Below, in pieces: positions 17,499 through 26,308 of a stretch of 64,000 nucleotides of DNA. Position 1 is the first letter of the stretch. Every line of letters begins with the position of its first letter. This DNA comes from Streptomyces sp. NBC_00287 (lineage in GTDB: Bacteria > Actinomycetota > Actinomycetes > Streptomycetales > Streptomycetaceae). The stretch is from contig NZ_CP108053.1 of assembly GCF_036173105.1 (NCBI RefSeq), positions 8,804,001 to 8,868,000 on the forward strand. Reading direction: 5' to 3'. The position numbers and the translations under genes were made by a program. The notes beneath the pieces were generated by a model. The model saw only the letters and a program-made list of their open reading frames with translations. It made no database searches and had not been told where the DNA came from.

Positions 17499-17615
17499 TC
17501 AGAGACAGAGGGTGATGCTCGCCGCGCTCACGCAGGACAGCAGGCTCAGCGTGCTCACGCCGCCGGTGCTGGTCTGCTCGTCGGACTCCATCGTCTGCAG
17601 GTCGAGAAGTGCCAT
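17499..17615 (-). CDS. ramS: RamS, SapB class III lanthipeptide precursor
   Basis: A 38-residue peptide. The leader begins MALLDLQTMES, with the L-x-x-L-Q helix motif that class III synthetases recognise. The core contains two copies of Ser-x2-Ser-x3-Cys: STLSLLSC and SAASITLC, the exact spacing for labionin or stacked dehydroalanine/lanthionine rings in SapB-type peptides. The core is hydrophobic, as expected for a surfactant that lowers water tension so that aerial hyphae can rise. The ribosome site GGAAGGAA precedes the ATG. It lies between ramC and ramA as in known SapB operons. It has no classical protease site, as usual for this class. Confidence 0.92.
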   Translation of the reverse strand: MALLDLQTMESDEQTSTGGVSTLSLLSCVSAASITLCL

Positions 17616-17673
17616 GTCGATTCCTTCCGTTGGATGTCGTCACCCGTGGGGACGGGGTTGGATCACGGCTCCG

Positions 17674-20265
17674 TCAGAGAGCGGAACCGCGCTGTGGGGG
17701 CCGCCCGAGCGGCGGCAGGAACGGCAGATGAGCGTCTGCCCCGCTGCCGAGGGCCGCGCCGAGCGCGAGCAGGCACCCTGCCGTTCCGGTGCCCAGGTCC
17801 ATCGACAGCCGCATCATCTGGTGTCCGGGGAAGGCCAGTTGGCCCTGGTAGGACATGGCGAGCCAGCCGAGCCCGGCGATCTGGTCGGTGAGCCGCTCCC
17901 GGCTCGCACCCGGCGTGGTGGTACGGGCGAGGTGCAGGATCATTCCGGCCCGGCCCTGCAGGAGACCCGGCTGCACATAGAAGCGGCAGGTGGCGGCGGC
18001 GAGGATGCCCGCGCGGGCCCGCTCGAACTCCCCGTCGGCGTCGGCGGCACGGGCGAGGAAGTCGTCCAGGACCATGCCGATCCCGGCGCTCCCCTCCCCG
18101 AGGTACGGCAGCGTCCGCCAGCCCTCGTCGACCTCCAGCGAGCCGTTCTCGTGCGTGACACAGCACTCCAGGTCCCGCCGCAGCGCCACCCCGGCCGCCG
18201 CCAACAGCCGTGCCTCGCCGGTGCGTTCGTACTCTCGGAGCAGGAACAGCGCGGGCCCGCTCGCCCCGCGCAGCAGCCCGGCCCGGCGCCGCCGCGGGGT
18301 GTCCGGAAGGGGTTCCGCGAGACGTCGTACGAGGATGTCGGCGGCCTCGGCGGCACGGTCCCGCAGCTCCGACTCGCCCGTCCTGTGCGCGAGTTCGCCG
18401 AGGACCAGGCCGAGCCCCGCCAGTCCGCCATGCAGGTCGGAGGCGAGGTTCTGCCAGCGCTCGGCGAGGATCGACTCGACCAGGTCGAGGGCGCGCTGCC
18501 GGTGCCCCAGCCGGTCCAGCACATGGGCGACGCCCGCGAGACCGTCGTACAGCCCGAGCGGGGTGCCCGTCGGCGGCGGTGCGGTTCGGGCGAGGAGCCA
18601 GCGCTCGCCCTCCTCGTAGCGCTCGGCGCCGACCGCGTCCAGCGCGTACAGCACCCCGGCGGCGCCGTGCGCGAGACCGAGGCCGCCGCCGTCGGAGAAC
18701 TGGGTGATGTCGCCGGGGAAGAGCCGGTCGTCGCGCTCCGGGGTGGCCGAGGCGAGAATCGCCTTGACCATGGAGTCGCGGCTGTAGGGCCAGTCGCCGG
18801 GCTCCACGAAGGACTGCCTCGGCGCATCCCGGGTGATCTCCGAAACCGCCTGTTCCAGGAACTCCGGTGGCACGTCCGGGAACTGACGGCCGATCACCTC
18901 GGCGAGATGCGCCGCCTTCCCCCGGTCCACCACGAACAGCGTCGTGACCGGTAGGAACAGGGCGATCCGCAGACAGGCCAGCGCGTAGCGGTCGACGTCG
19001 ATGCCCGTGCGGTCCGGCGGGGCGAAGAAGCCGGGGTGGGCGACCACCTGGCGGCCCTGTTCGGTGACCGGGGCGGCGGCCTCGAAGTCGAGCAGGGACA
19101 CCGACTCCTCGTCGGGCGCGACCATGATGTTGAAGACATGCAGATCGTTGAAGACGATCCCGCGCGCGTGGACAGCCTCCACCGCCCGCTCCACGGCGCC
19201 GTAGATCTTCAGCGCCCAGGCCGTGAAGTCGGCCACGTCCTTGGGGTCGGGGTCGGGCGTGAGCAGCGGATGCCGTTCGGCGAGGTAGGAGTTGAGCGGC
19301 CGCCCCTCCAGGAAGTCCATCACCAGGAACCGGTGGTCGCCGAGCGTGAACCAGTCGCGGACCTCCGGCACCACACCCGTCCCGGCCGCCTGCTCCAGGG
19401 CCTGCTTCTCCCGCTCCAGCCGCGCGATGGCGTCCGCCCCGTCGGAGGCGAGCCCCGCGTGCGGCCGCCCCTCCTTGAGCACGACCCGGCTTCCGTCCCG
19501 GCTGTCGGTGCCCGCGTACACCCCGCCGCCGTTGGAGAAGTGCAGCGCCTTCTCGATCCGGTACGGCAGCTCGCCCACCGTCGTGGTGTTGCGCGCCGCC
19601 AGATGCGGTGCGAGGAAGGCCGGCAGCGTCACCCACTCCGGGACCTGGAAGGACGGCGCCCGCCGGTCCGGCACCAGCCGCCCCGCGCCGTCCCGCACCG
19701 CCGGCACCAGCGAGCCCCGCTCGTCGACGACGAAGGTGCGCGCGAAGGCGCCGTAGCGCACATAGAGCGGACCGTCGCCCCAGCGCAGATCGGTCAGGAT
19801 GTACGGCCCTTCGAAGCCCTCCAGCAGTTTGCCCAACTCGCGCAGTACGACATGCAGTTGCTCCTCGTCGGCCGGATACACCGTGACGAACTTGCCGCTG
19901 CTGTCGCGGGCCGCGTACTTGGTGTTGCGCAAGTGCAGCAGATGCGGGCCCGGCACGAACTTGAACGGGATGCGTCGCGGCACGCAGTAGTCCCACACGA
20001 TCGCCGCGATCCGCTCCGCGTTCGCCCGGGTGGCCGAGGCATGGATCTTCCAGCCCTGGGCAGGGCCGGCCACCGGGGCGCCGTCCGGGCCGAGCGGGGT
20101 CAGGTTCAGCCAGTCGCCGATGCGCGCCGCGTCCCAGCCGTCCGGCACCTCGCGCCGCGCCGCCTCGTACAGGGGCGCCGCCTGCCGAGCACCCGCGGAC
20201 AGCCGGTCCGGCGTCTCGTAGAAGTGCCGGTCGGCGAGCGCGTACACCTCGTACCGCTTGTCCAT
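17674..20265 (-). CDS. ramC: RamC, class III lanthipeptide synthetase for SapB
   Basis: The 863-residue enzyme has an N-terminal lyase-like region, a central Ser/Thr-kinase-like domain (catalytic FNDLHVFN near residue 372, metal-binding LLDFEA near 393) and a C-terminal LanC-like cyclase domain (GLAHGAAGVLYALDAVG, DGLAGVAHVLDRLG, HGGLAGLGLVL). The zinc ligands of class I/II cyclases are not seen, as expected for class III. It should phosphorylate, dehydrate and cyclise RamS. The start is ATG 20265 (MDKRYEVYALADRHFYETP); the frame extends eight codons further. A GGGGGAGG site lies very close before it. It is the first gene of the operon, and the 187-bp gap to the divergent phosphatase must contain the RamR-responsive promoter. 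Confidence 0.93.
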   Translation of the reverse strand: MDKRYEVYALADRHFYETPDRLSAGARQAAPLYEAARREVPDGWDAARIGDWLNLTPLGPDGAPVAGPAQGWKIHASATRANAERIAAIVWDYCVPRRIPFKFVPGPHLLHLRNTKYAARDSSGKFVTVYPADEEQLHVVLRELGKLLEGFEGPYILTDLRWGDGPLYVRYGAFARTFVVDERGSLVPAVRDGAGRLVPDRRAPSFQVPEWVTLPAFLAPHLAARNTTTVGELPYRIEKALHFSNGGGVYAGTDSRDGSRVVLKEGRPHAGLASDGADAIARLEREKQALEQAAGTGVVPEVRDWFTLGDHRFLVMDFLEGRPLNSYLAERHPLLTPDPDPKDVADFTAWALKIYGAVERAVEAVHARGIVFNDLHVFNIMVAPDEESVSLLDFEAAAPVTEQGRQVVAHPGFFAPPDRTGIDVDRYALACLRIALFLPVTTLFVVDRGKAAHLAEVIGRQFPDVPPEFLEQAVSEITRDAPRQSFVEPGDWPYSRDSMVKAILASATPERDDRLFPGDITQFSDGGGLGLAHGAAGVLYALDAVGAERYEEGERWLLARTAPPPTGTPLGLYDGLAGVAHVLDRLGHRQRALDLVESILAERWQNLASDLHGGLAGLGLVLGELAHRTGESELRDRAAEAADILVRRLAEPLPDTPRRRRAGLLRGASGPALFLLREYERTGEARLLAAAGVALRRDLECCVTHENGSLEVDEGWRTLPYLGEGSAGIGMVLDDFLARAADADGEFERARAGILAAATCRFYVQPGLLQGRAGMILHLARTTTPGASRERLTDQIAGLGWLAMSYQGQLAFPGHQMMRLSMDLGTGTAGCLLALGAALGSGADAHLPFLPPLGRPPQRGSAL

Positions 20266-20452
20266 GCCTCCCCCTTCGTGGCCCGGCAACGAGCTTCCAG
20301 GCAGCCACCGGGGCGCGGACAGTCGCCTCTGTCACGAGACCACCGTGCGGAACGCATGCGTCAAGACCTGTTCGGTGGGTTTCGAGCGTGGCCTTCGCAG
20401 GCACTCCATCGAACGCGCACAGGGGCTGCGCACGTGTCTCATAAGCGCTGTA

Positions 20453-22906
20453 ATGGCCAACGTGGGCGGTGAGGGCGCTGCGAGAAGCAGATCGAGAAGA
20501 CAGCGTGCCGAAGATGCCCTCAGCACGGTCGCCGACGACCCCGAGACGCCCGACCGGCTGCGCCGCATCCTCGAACAAGCGCTCGTATTCGCCCATGCGG
20601 CCTTCGCCGCCGTGTACACGCTGACCGAGGACGGCGAGCTGTTGTGCCTGGTCGAGTGGGCCGGGGCGCCGCGCACCCAGTACGGGCTGCGCGAGAGCTA
20701 TGCCGTCACCGGCGGCTCCGCGGTGGCCGACGCGCACCACACGGGGCGGCCGGTGTGGCTCGGTCCGAAGGAGCTCGCCGACCGCGCCCAGTCCCGGCGG
20801 GTTTCGGCGGGCGACTTCCATCTGGCGGTTCTGCCCGCGCGCGGGCAGGACGGCGACGGCTGTCTGGTGGCCGTGAGCGAACACGCCAAGGGCTTCGACA
20901 CCGAGGACCGCGACTGTCTGGAGCTGATCGCCCGCACCTTCGCCTGGCCCACGCCCGTGGGGCGCGCCGAGGGCGGCGAACTTCCCGCCAATGCCTTCAG
21001 CCTCGCCATGGACACCGGCCGCGTCGAGGTCGGCGACGACATCCTGGACCTGTTCGGGATCGGCCCGGACGAGTTCGACGGCAAGGTGGAGACCCTGCTG
21101 GGGCTGACCGTGCCGGAGGACCTGCCCTCACTGATGTCCGTCGTCGAGGCCGACCACATGTCCATCGGCGACCGCGAGCTGGAGTTCCGCGTGCTCCAGC
21201 CGACGGGCCCGCCCAAGTGGCTCAGGCTGCGCGGGCGGCTGCTGCCCGGCGGCGAGGGGCAGCAGGCCCGGCTCGCGGGCACCGTCGCCGACGCCTCCAA
21301 GCTGCGCTCCGACGTCACCGACGTGGCCCGCGTCCAGCGCCTCGCCGCCGCCCTCGCCACCGCCGGCACCGTCCGCGACGTCAGCCAGGCCGTCGTCGCC
21401 GCCCTGCGCACCCCCCTGCGCGCCGACCGGATCGCCCTCGCCGAGCTGGAGAGCGACCGGCTCGTCGTCACCGTCCTCGACCCGCCCGATCCCGAGTCCT
21501 GGCCCGAGCTGTGGCGCCTGGAATGGCGCACCGAGTGGCCCGACGCGCCGGTGCGCGCGATGCCCACCCTCGCCGCGGCCCTGCGCGAGGGCCGCGCCCA
21601 GATCTGGCCGGCCGGCACCCCGCTGGAACCCGCCCTCGCCGAGGTCGGCCCCGGCGGCCTGGCCGTCCTGCCGCTGCCCGCCGCCGGCCGGATGGCGGGC
21701 GTCTGCCTGATCGGCTGGGACGCCCCGCACCACTTCGGAGCCGATGAACGCGCCCTGCTCACCGCCTCCGCCGGACTCACCGGGCAAGCCCTGATGCGCG
21801 CCCGCGCCTTCGACGCCGAACACGAACTCGTCGGCATGCTCCAGCGCCAGCTGCTGCCCCGCCGCCTGCCCCGGCTGCCCGGCGCGGAAGCCGTCGCCCG
21901 CTATCTGCCGAGTACGGCCGGTCTGGAACTCGGCGGCGACTGGTACGACGTGATCCCACTGCCCGACAACCACGTCGCCCTAGTCATCGGCGACGTCCAG
22001 GGCCACAGCGCGGCCGCCGCCACCCTGATGGGCCAGATGCGCACCGCCCTGCGCGCCTACGCCGCCGAGGGCCACCCGCCCGACGTGGTCGTCTCGCACG
22101 CCAACCGGCTGCTGATGGAGCTGGAGACCGACCTCTTCGCCACCTGCGCCTATGTCGACGTCGACCTGGAGGAGGGCACCGCCTGGTGCGTGCGCGCCGG
22201 ACACCTCCCGCCGGTGCTGCGCCACCCGGACGGCACAACGGACATCGCCGAGGCCGAGGGCGGCCCGCCGCTCGGCGTCATGACACAGGCCGATTTCCCG
22301 ATGAGCCCCCTGCGGATCCAGCCCGGCACCCTGATCGCGCTGACCACCGACGGCCTGGTGGAGTCCGTCGAGGCGGACATCGACGCCGGGATGGACGGCT
22401 TCGCCCGCGGCCTGGCCGGCTCCGACCCGGCCCACCTCGGCCTGGTCGCCGACGCCCTGCTCGGCAACGCCCGCCGCAGCGACGACGTCGCCCTGCTGCT
22501 GATGCGCTACGACGGCATGGCACTGCGCCCACTGCGCGAGAGCTGGACGGTGTGGCGGGTGCCCGAGGCGGTCGGCCACGCCCGCCGCTTCACCCGCCGC
22601 ACCCTGCGCACCTGGGGCCTGGCGGGCGAGCGGGACGCGGTGCTGCTGGTCGTCTCCGAGCTGGTCACCAACGCCCTCGTGCACACCGAAGGACAGGTCC
22701 GCCTCGACCTCACCCTGATCAACAGCCGGCTGCGGGTCTCCGTCGCCGACACCTCGCCCCGCAGCCCCGTCAAACCCACCAGCATCGGCTGGGAGGCCAC
22801 CGGAGGCCGCGGCATCCTCCTGGTCGAGGCCATGTCGGCGTCCTGGGGGACGGTCCCGGTCAGCGGCGGCAAACAGGTCTGGAGCGAGATCGAGCTGAAC
22901 CGCTGA
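20453..22906 (+). CDS. SpoIIE-type PP2C phosphatase with GAF, PAS and HATPase domains
   Basis: The 817-residue regulator has, in order: GAF (~40-160), PAS (~190-300), GAF (~330-470), SpoIIE PP2C (from ~480; acids in ELGGDWYDV and VIGDVQGH) and a C-terminal RsbW-like HATPase (from ~698; N-box ELVTNALVHT, then GGRGILLVEAM). It therefore joins an anti-anti-sigma phosphatase to an anti-sigma kinase-like module, as often seen in Streptomyces. ATG 20453 is the most likely start but has no strong ribosome site. It is divergent from ramC, so it shares an intergenic region with the SapB operon. Its PP2C core is clearly related to that of the protein at 11015-13159. Confidence 0.87.
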   Translation: MANVGGEGAARSRSRRQRAEDALSTVADDPETPDRLRRILEQALVFAHAAFAAVYTLTEDGELLCLVEWAGAPRTQYGLRESYAVTGGSAVADAHHTGRPVWLGPKELADRAQSRRVSAGDFHLAVLPARGQDGDGCLVAVSEHAKGFDTEDRDCLELIARTFAWPTPVGRAEGGELPANAFSLAMDTGRVEVGDDILDLFGIGPDEFDGKVETLLGLTVPEDLPSLMSVVEADHMSIGDRELEFRVLQPTGPPKWLRLRGRLLPGGEGQQARLAGTVADASKLRSDVTDVARVQRLAAALATAGTVRDVSQAVVAALRTPLRADRIALAELESDRLVVTVLDPPDPESWPELWRLEWRTEWPDAPVRAMPTLAAALREGRAQIWPAGTPLEPALAEVGPGGLAVLPLPAAGRMAGVCLIGWDAPHHFGADERALLTASAGLTGQALMRARAFDAEHELVGMLQRQLLPRRLPRLPGAEAVARYLPSTAGLELGGDWYDVIPLPDNHVALVIGDVQGHSAAAATLMGQMRTALRAYAAEGHPPDVVVSHANRLLMELETDLFATCAYVDVDLEEGTAWCVRAGHLPPVLRHPDGTTDIAEAEGGPPLGVMTQADFPMSPLRIQPGTLIALTTDGLVESVEADIDAGMDGFARGLAGSDPAHLGLVADALLGNARRSDDVALLLMRYDGMALRPLRESWTVWRVPEAVGHARRFTRRTLRTWGLAGERDAVLLVVSELVTNALVHTEGQVRLDLTLINSRLRVSVADTSPRSPVKPTSIGWEATGGRGILLVEAMSASWGTVPVSGGKQVWSEIELNR

Positions 22907-22951
22907 GCCGCGGGTACCCGGGGGCCAGGGAGCTGAGCGAAGGAGTACGTC

Positions 22952-23374
22952 ATGGCCCAGCACGTCCGCGACATCATGACCGGCGTCCTGCTCACCGTGG
23001 AGCCGCAGGCCTCCGTGGCGGCGGTGGCCCGCATCATGCGCGACCAGGATCTCGGCGCGGTCCTGGTGACCGACGGGGACCGGCTGCGGGGGCTGGTCAC
23101 CGACCGTGACCTCGTGGTCCGTTCGCTTGCTCAGGGCGAGGATCCGGAGCAGACCACCGTGGCCGGAGCGTGCAGCGACGACGCTCTGGTCACCGTCGGG
23201 CCCGACGACGAGGTGGGCACGGCGGTACGGCTGATGCGCGAGCACGCCGTACGGCGGATTCCGGTCATCGAGGAGGGCCGCCCCGTGGGCATCCTCTCCC
23301 TCGGCGACCTGGCGATGGAGCGCGATCCGGACTCCGCGCTCGGTGGCATCAGCGCCGCCCGCTCCAACATCTGA
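22952..23374 (+). CDS. Tandem CBS-domain protein
   Basis: The 140-residue protein consists of two CBS motifs: the first near VRDIMTGVLLTVEPQASVAAV, the second near VTVGPDDEVGTAVRLMREHAVRRIPVI (only parts quoted). CBS pairs bind adenine nucleotides and often sense energy state or stress. There is no other domain, so it is a stand-alone sensor. The ATG follows GAAGGAG by 6 nt and lies 45 bp after the SpoIIE-type phosphatase gene on the same strand, so the two may be co-transcribed. Confidence 0.85.
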   Translation: MAQHVRDIMTGVLLTVEPQASVAAVARIMRDQDLGAVLVTDGDRLRGLVTDRDLVVRSLAQGEDPEQTTVAGACSDDALVTVGPDDEVGTAVRLMREHAVRRIPVIEEGRPVGILSLGDLAMERDPDSALGGISAARSNI

Positions 23375-23400
23375 CCAGTCGGTTACGCGGGAACGACGCT

Positions 23401-24480
23401 ATGGTGAACCAGATGAAGGCTCTCGTGCTGTCCGGCGGAGCCGGCACACGGCTGCGGCCGATCACGCACACTTCGGCCAAACAGCTGGTGCCGGTTGCCA
23501 ACAAGGCTGTGCTGTTCTACGGGCTGGAATCCATCGCCGAAGCCGGCGTCACCGATGTCGGCGTCATCGTCGGCGACACCGCCGCCGAAATCCAGGACGC
23601 GGTGGGCGACGGCTCGAAGTTCGGTCTCCAGATCACCTACATCCCCCAGGAACGCCCGCTCGGTCTGGCCCATGCGGTGCAGATCGCGCGGGACTATCTC
23701 GGCGACGACGACTTCGTGATGTACCTCGGCGACAACTTCATCGTCGGCGGCATCAGCGCCCTGGTCGAGGAGTTCCGCCACCATCGCCCCGACGCCCAGA
23801 TCCTCCTCACCCACGTCCCCGACCCACGCGCCTTCGGCGTGGCCGAACTCGACGGCTCGGGACAGGTGGTGGGCCTGGAGGAGAAACCCGAGCACCCCAA
23901 GAGCGACCTCGCACTGGTCGGCGTCTACCTCTTCACGCCCGCCATCCACGCGGCGGTGCGCGCCATCAAGCCGTCCTGGCGCGGCGAGTTGGAGATCACC
24001 CACGCCATCCAGCACCTGATCGACGCCCGCGCCGACGTCCGGTGCACGGTCATCAAGGGCTACTGGAAGGACACCGGGAACGTCGACGACATGCTGGAGG
24101 TCAACCGGACGGTCCTGGAGGGGCTCGACCGGCGGATCGACGGCGAGGTCGACGAACTGTCCGAGACGGTCGGCCGGGTGGTCGTCGAGGAGGGCGCCCG
24201 GATCATCAACTCCCGGATCGTCGGCCCCGCCGTCATCGGCGCCGGATCGGTCGTCGACAACTCCTACGTCGGCCCATTCACCTCCATCGCCGAGAACTGC
24301 CACATCACCGACAGCGAGCTGGAGTTCTCCATCGTGCTGCGGGACTCCTCGATCGCCGGCGTCGGCCGCATCGAGTCCTCCCTGATCGGCCGGCACGCCG
24401 AGGTGACTCCGGCGCACCACGTCCCCAGCGCCCACCGATTCGTCCTCGGCGACCACAGCAAGGTGCAGATCCACACATGA
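23401..24480 (+). CDS. rmlA: Glucose-1-phosphate thymidylyltransferase (long RmlA/StrD type)
   Basis: The 359-residue enzyme makes dTDP-glucose from dTTP and glucose-1-phosphate, the first step of dTDP-L-rhamnose synthesis. It has the nucleotidyltransferase signature LSGGAGTRLRPIT and the catalytic region MYLGDNF. About 70 C-terminal residues of left-handed beta-helix type (INSRIVGPAVIGAGSVVDNS, partly quoted) place it with the long StrD-like form, common in antibiotic deoxysugar clusters, rather than short housekeeping RmlA. ATG 23401 follows GGGAA by 7 nt; ATG 23413 (MKALVLSGG) is an equally plausible start. It overlaps rmlB by ATGA. Confidence 0.9.
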   Translation: MVNQMKALVLSGGAGTRLRPITHTSAKQLVPVANKAVLFYGLESIAEAGVTDVGVIVGDTAAEIQDAVGDGSKFGLQITYIPQERPLGLAHAVQIARDYLGDDDFVMYLGDNFIVGGISALVEEFRHHRPDAQILLTHVPDPRAFGVAELDGSGQVVGLEEKPEHPKSDLALVGVYLFTPAIHAAVRAIKPSWRGELEITHAIQHLIDARADVRCTVIKGYWKDTGNVDDMLEVNRTVLEGLDRRIDGEVDELSETVGRVVVEEGARIINSRIVGPAVIGAGSVVDNSYVGPFTSIAENCHITDSELEFSIVLRDSSIAGVGRIESSLIGRHAEVTPAHHVPSAHRFVLGDHSKVQIHT

Positions 24481-25448
24481 ACGTCCTCGTCACCGGCGCC
24501 GCCGGGTTCATCGGCTCGGCCTACGTCCGCATGCTGCTGCGGTCCGACGGCCCGACGATCACCGTGCTCGACAAGCTGACCTACGCCGGATCCCTCGACA
24601 ACCTCCCCCTCGACCACCCCCGCCTGGAGTTCGTGCAGGGCGACATCCGCGACGCCGAACTCGTCGCCAAGCTCACCTCCCAGGCCGACCACGTCGTGCA
24701 CTTCGCCGCCGAGTCCCATGTGGACCGCTCGATCAGCGGGGCGTCCGACTTCGTGCTCACCAATGTCGTCGGCACCCAGACCCTGCTGGAGGGCGCCCTG
24801 CGCGGCGGCGTGTCGACCTTCGTGCACATCTCCACCGACGAGGTGTACGGCTCGGTCGACTCCGGCTCCTCCGACGAGGAGTACCTGCTGCGGCCCAGCT
24901 CCCCGTACTCCGCCTCCAAGGCCTCCTCCGACCTGCTCGCCCTGGCCTACCACCACACCCACGGCCTGGATGTGCGGGTCACCCGCTGCTCCAACAACTA
25001 CGGCCCGCACCAGTTCCCCGAGAAGGTCATCCCGCTCTTCGTCACCAACCTCCTCGACGGCCATCAGGTCCCGCTCTACGGCGAGGGCCTCAACGTCCGC
25101 GACTGGCTGCACGTCGACGACCACTGCCGCGGCGTCGAACTCGTCCGCACCCAGGGCCGCCCCGGCGAGGTCTACAACATCGGCGGCGGCACCGAACTGA
25201 GCAACAAGGAGCTCACCGGACTGCTCCTTGAGGCGTGCGGGGCGGACTGGGACCGGGTGACCCATGTGGCGGACCGCAAGGGCCACGATCTGCGCTACTC
25301 CGTCGACTGGAGCAAGGCCCGCGAGGAACTCGGCTACCGGCCCCGGCACGACTTCCGCTCCGGGCTCGCCGAGACCGTCGACTGGTACCGCGCCCACCGC
25401 GCCTGGTGGGAACCGCTGAAGCGGCGGGTGGCCGAGGAGCACGCATGA
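24477..25448 (+). CDS. rmlB: dTDP-glucose 4,6-dehydratase
   Basis: The 323-residue extended SDR enzyme converts dTDP-glucose to dTDP-4-keto-6-deoxyglucose. Visible motifs are the Rossmann GAAGFIGSAY, HFAAESHVDRSI, the catalytic STDEVYG followed by YSASKASSD (Tyr-x3-Lys), and RCSNNYGPHQFPEK. Length and motifs are normal for RmlB. It is translationally coupled to rmlA (ATGA at 24477) and to rmlD (ATGA at 25445), so the three are made together. Confidence 0.94.
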   Translation: MNVLVTGAAGFIGSAYVRMLLRSDGPTITVLDKLTYAGSLDNLPLDHPRLEFVQGDIRDAELVAKLTSQADHVVHFAAESHVDRSISGASDFVLTNVVGTQTLLEGALRGGVSTFVHISTDEVYGSVDSGSSDEEYLLRPSSPYSASKASSDLLALAYHHTHGLDVRVTRCSNNYGPHQFPEKVIPLFVTNLLDGHQVPLYGEGLNVRDWLHVDDHCRGVELVRTQGRPGEVYNIGGGTELSNKELTGLLLEACGADWDRVTHVADRKGHDLRYSVDWSKAREELGYRPRHDFRSGLAETVDWYRAHRAWWEPLKRRVAEEHA

Positions 25449-26308
25449 GGTGGCTGGTCACCGGCGCGGGCGGCATGCTCGGCCACGACGTCGTCGCCGA
25501 ACTCCGCGCGCGCGGCGCCGAGGTGACCGGCCTCGGCCACCACGCCCTGGACATCACCGAACCCGCCTCCCTGGAGCGGGCGTTCACCGCGCACCGGCCC
25601 GAGACCGTCGTCAACTGCGCCGCCTACACGGCCGTGGACGACGCCGAGCAGGACGAGGCCACCGCCCTGCGCATCAACGGCGAAGGCCCCCGCCTGCTGG
25701 CCCGCGCCTGCGCCGCCCACGGCGCCCGGCTGATCCATGTCTCCACCGATTACGTCTTCTCCGGCCAAGCCCGTACCACCCCCTACCCCGAGGACCATCC
25801 GCCCGCCCCGCGCACCGCCTACGGCCGCACCAAACTCGCCGGGGAGCAGGCCGTACGCGAGGAACTCCCCGAGGCGAGCACCGTGGTGCGCACCGCCTGG
25901 CTCTACGGCGTCCACGGCCCGAACTTCGTCCGCACGATGATCGGCCTGGAGGCGAGCCGCCCCACCGTAGACGTGGTCGACGACCAGCGCGGACAGCCCA
26001 CCTGGAGCGCCGACGTCGCGGCCCGTATCGCCGACCTCGCCCCGGACACCAACGGGGTTCTGCACGCCACAAATTCGGGCGAGGCCAGCTGGTACGAGCT
26101 GGCCCGCGAGGTCTTCCGGCTGCTCGGCGCCGACCCCGAGCGGGTACGCCCCACCGACAGCGCGGCCTTCCCCCGGCCCGCACCCCGCCCCCAGTACAGC
26201 GCCCTCGCACACGGCCGCTGGCAGACGCTCGGCCTGCCGCCGCTGCGCGACTGGCGCACCGCCCTGCACGAGGCACTTCCCCGCATCCGCAAGGAGTCCC
26301 CTTCGTGA
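25445..26308 (+). CDS. rmlD: dTDP-4-dehydrorhamnose reductase
   Basis: The 287-residue SDR enzyme performs the last, NADPH-dependent step to dTDP-L-rhamnose. Motifs: GAGGMLGHDV at the N-terminus, NCAAYTAVDDAE, VSTDYVFSG and YGRTKLAGE (Tyr-x3-Lys), and VRTAWLYG. All match RmlD. The ATG lies in the rmlB stop (ATGA), and its own stop overlaps the GTG of the following methyltransferase (GTGA). The epimerase rmlC that should act between RmlB and RmlD lies 3.2 kb away on the other strand. Confidence 0.92.
   Translation: MRWLVTGAGGMLGHDVVAELRARGAEVTGLGHHALDITEPASLERAFTAHRPETVVNCAAYTAVDDAEQDEATALRINGEGPRLLARACAAHGARLIHVSTDYVFSGQARTTPYPEDHPPAPRTAYGRTKLAGEQAVREELPEASTVVRTAWLYGVHGPNFVRTMIGLEASRPTVDVVDDQRGQPTWSADVAARIADLAPDTNGVLHATNSGEASWYELAREVFRLLGADPERVRPTDSAAFPRPAPRPQYSALAHGRWQTLGLPPLRDWRTALHEALPRIRKESPS

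Noticed and set aside
20266..20452. Specific RamR binding repeats before ramC
   Set aside because: The region must hold the promoter, but I could not pick out direct repeats with enough confidence to annotate them.
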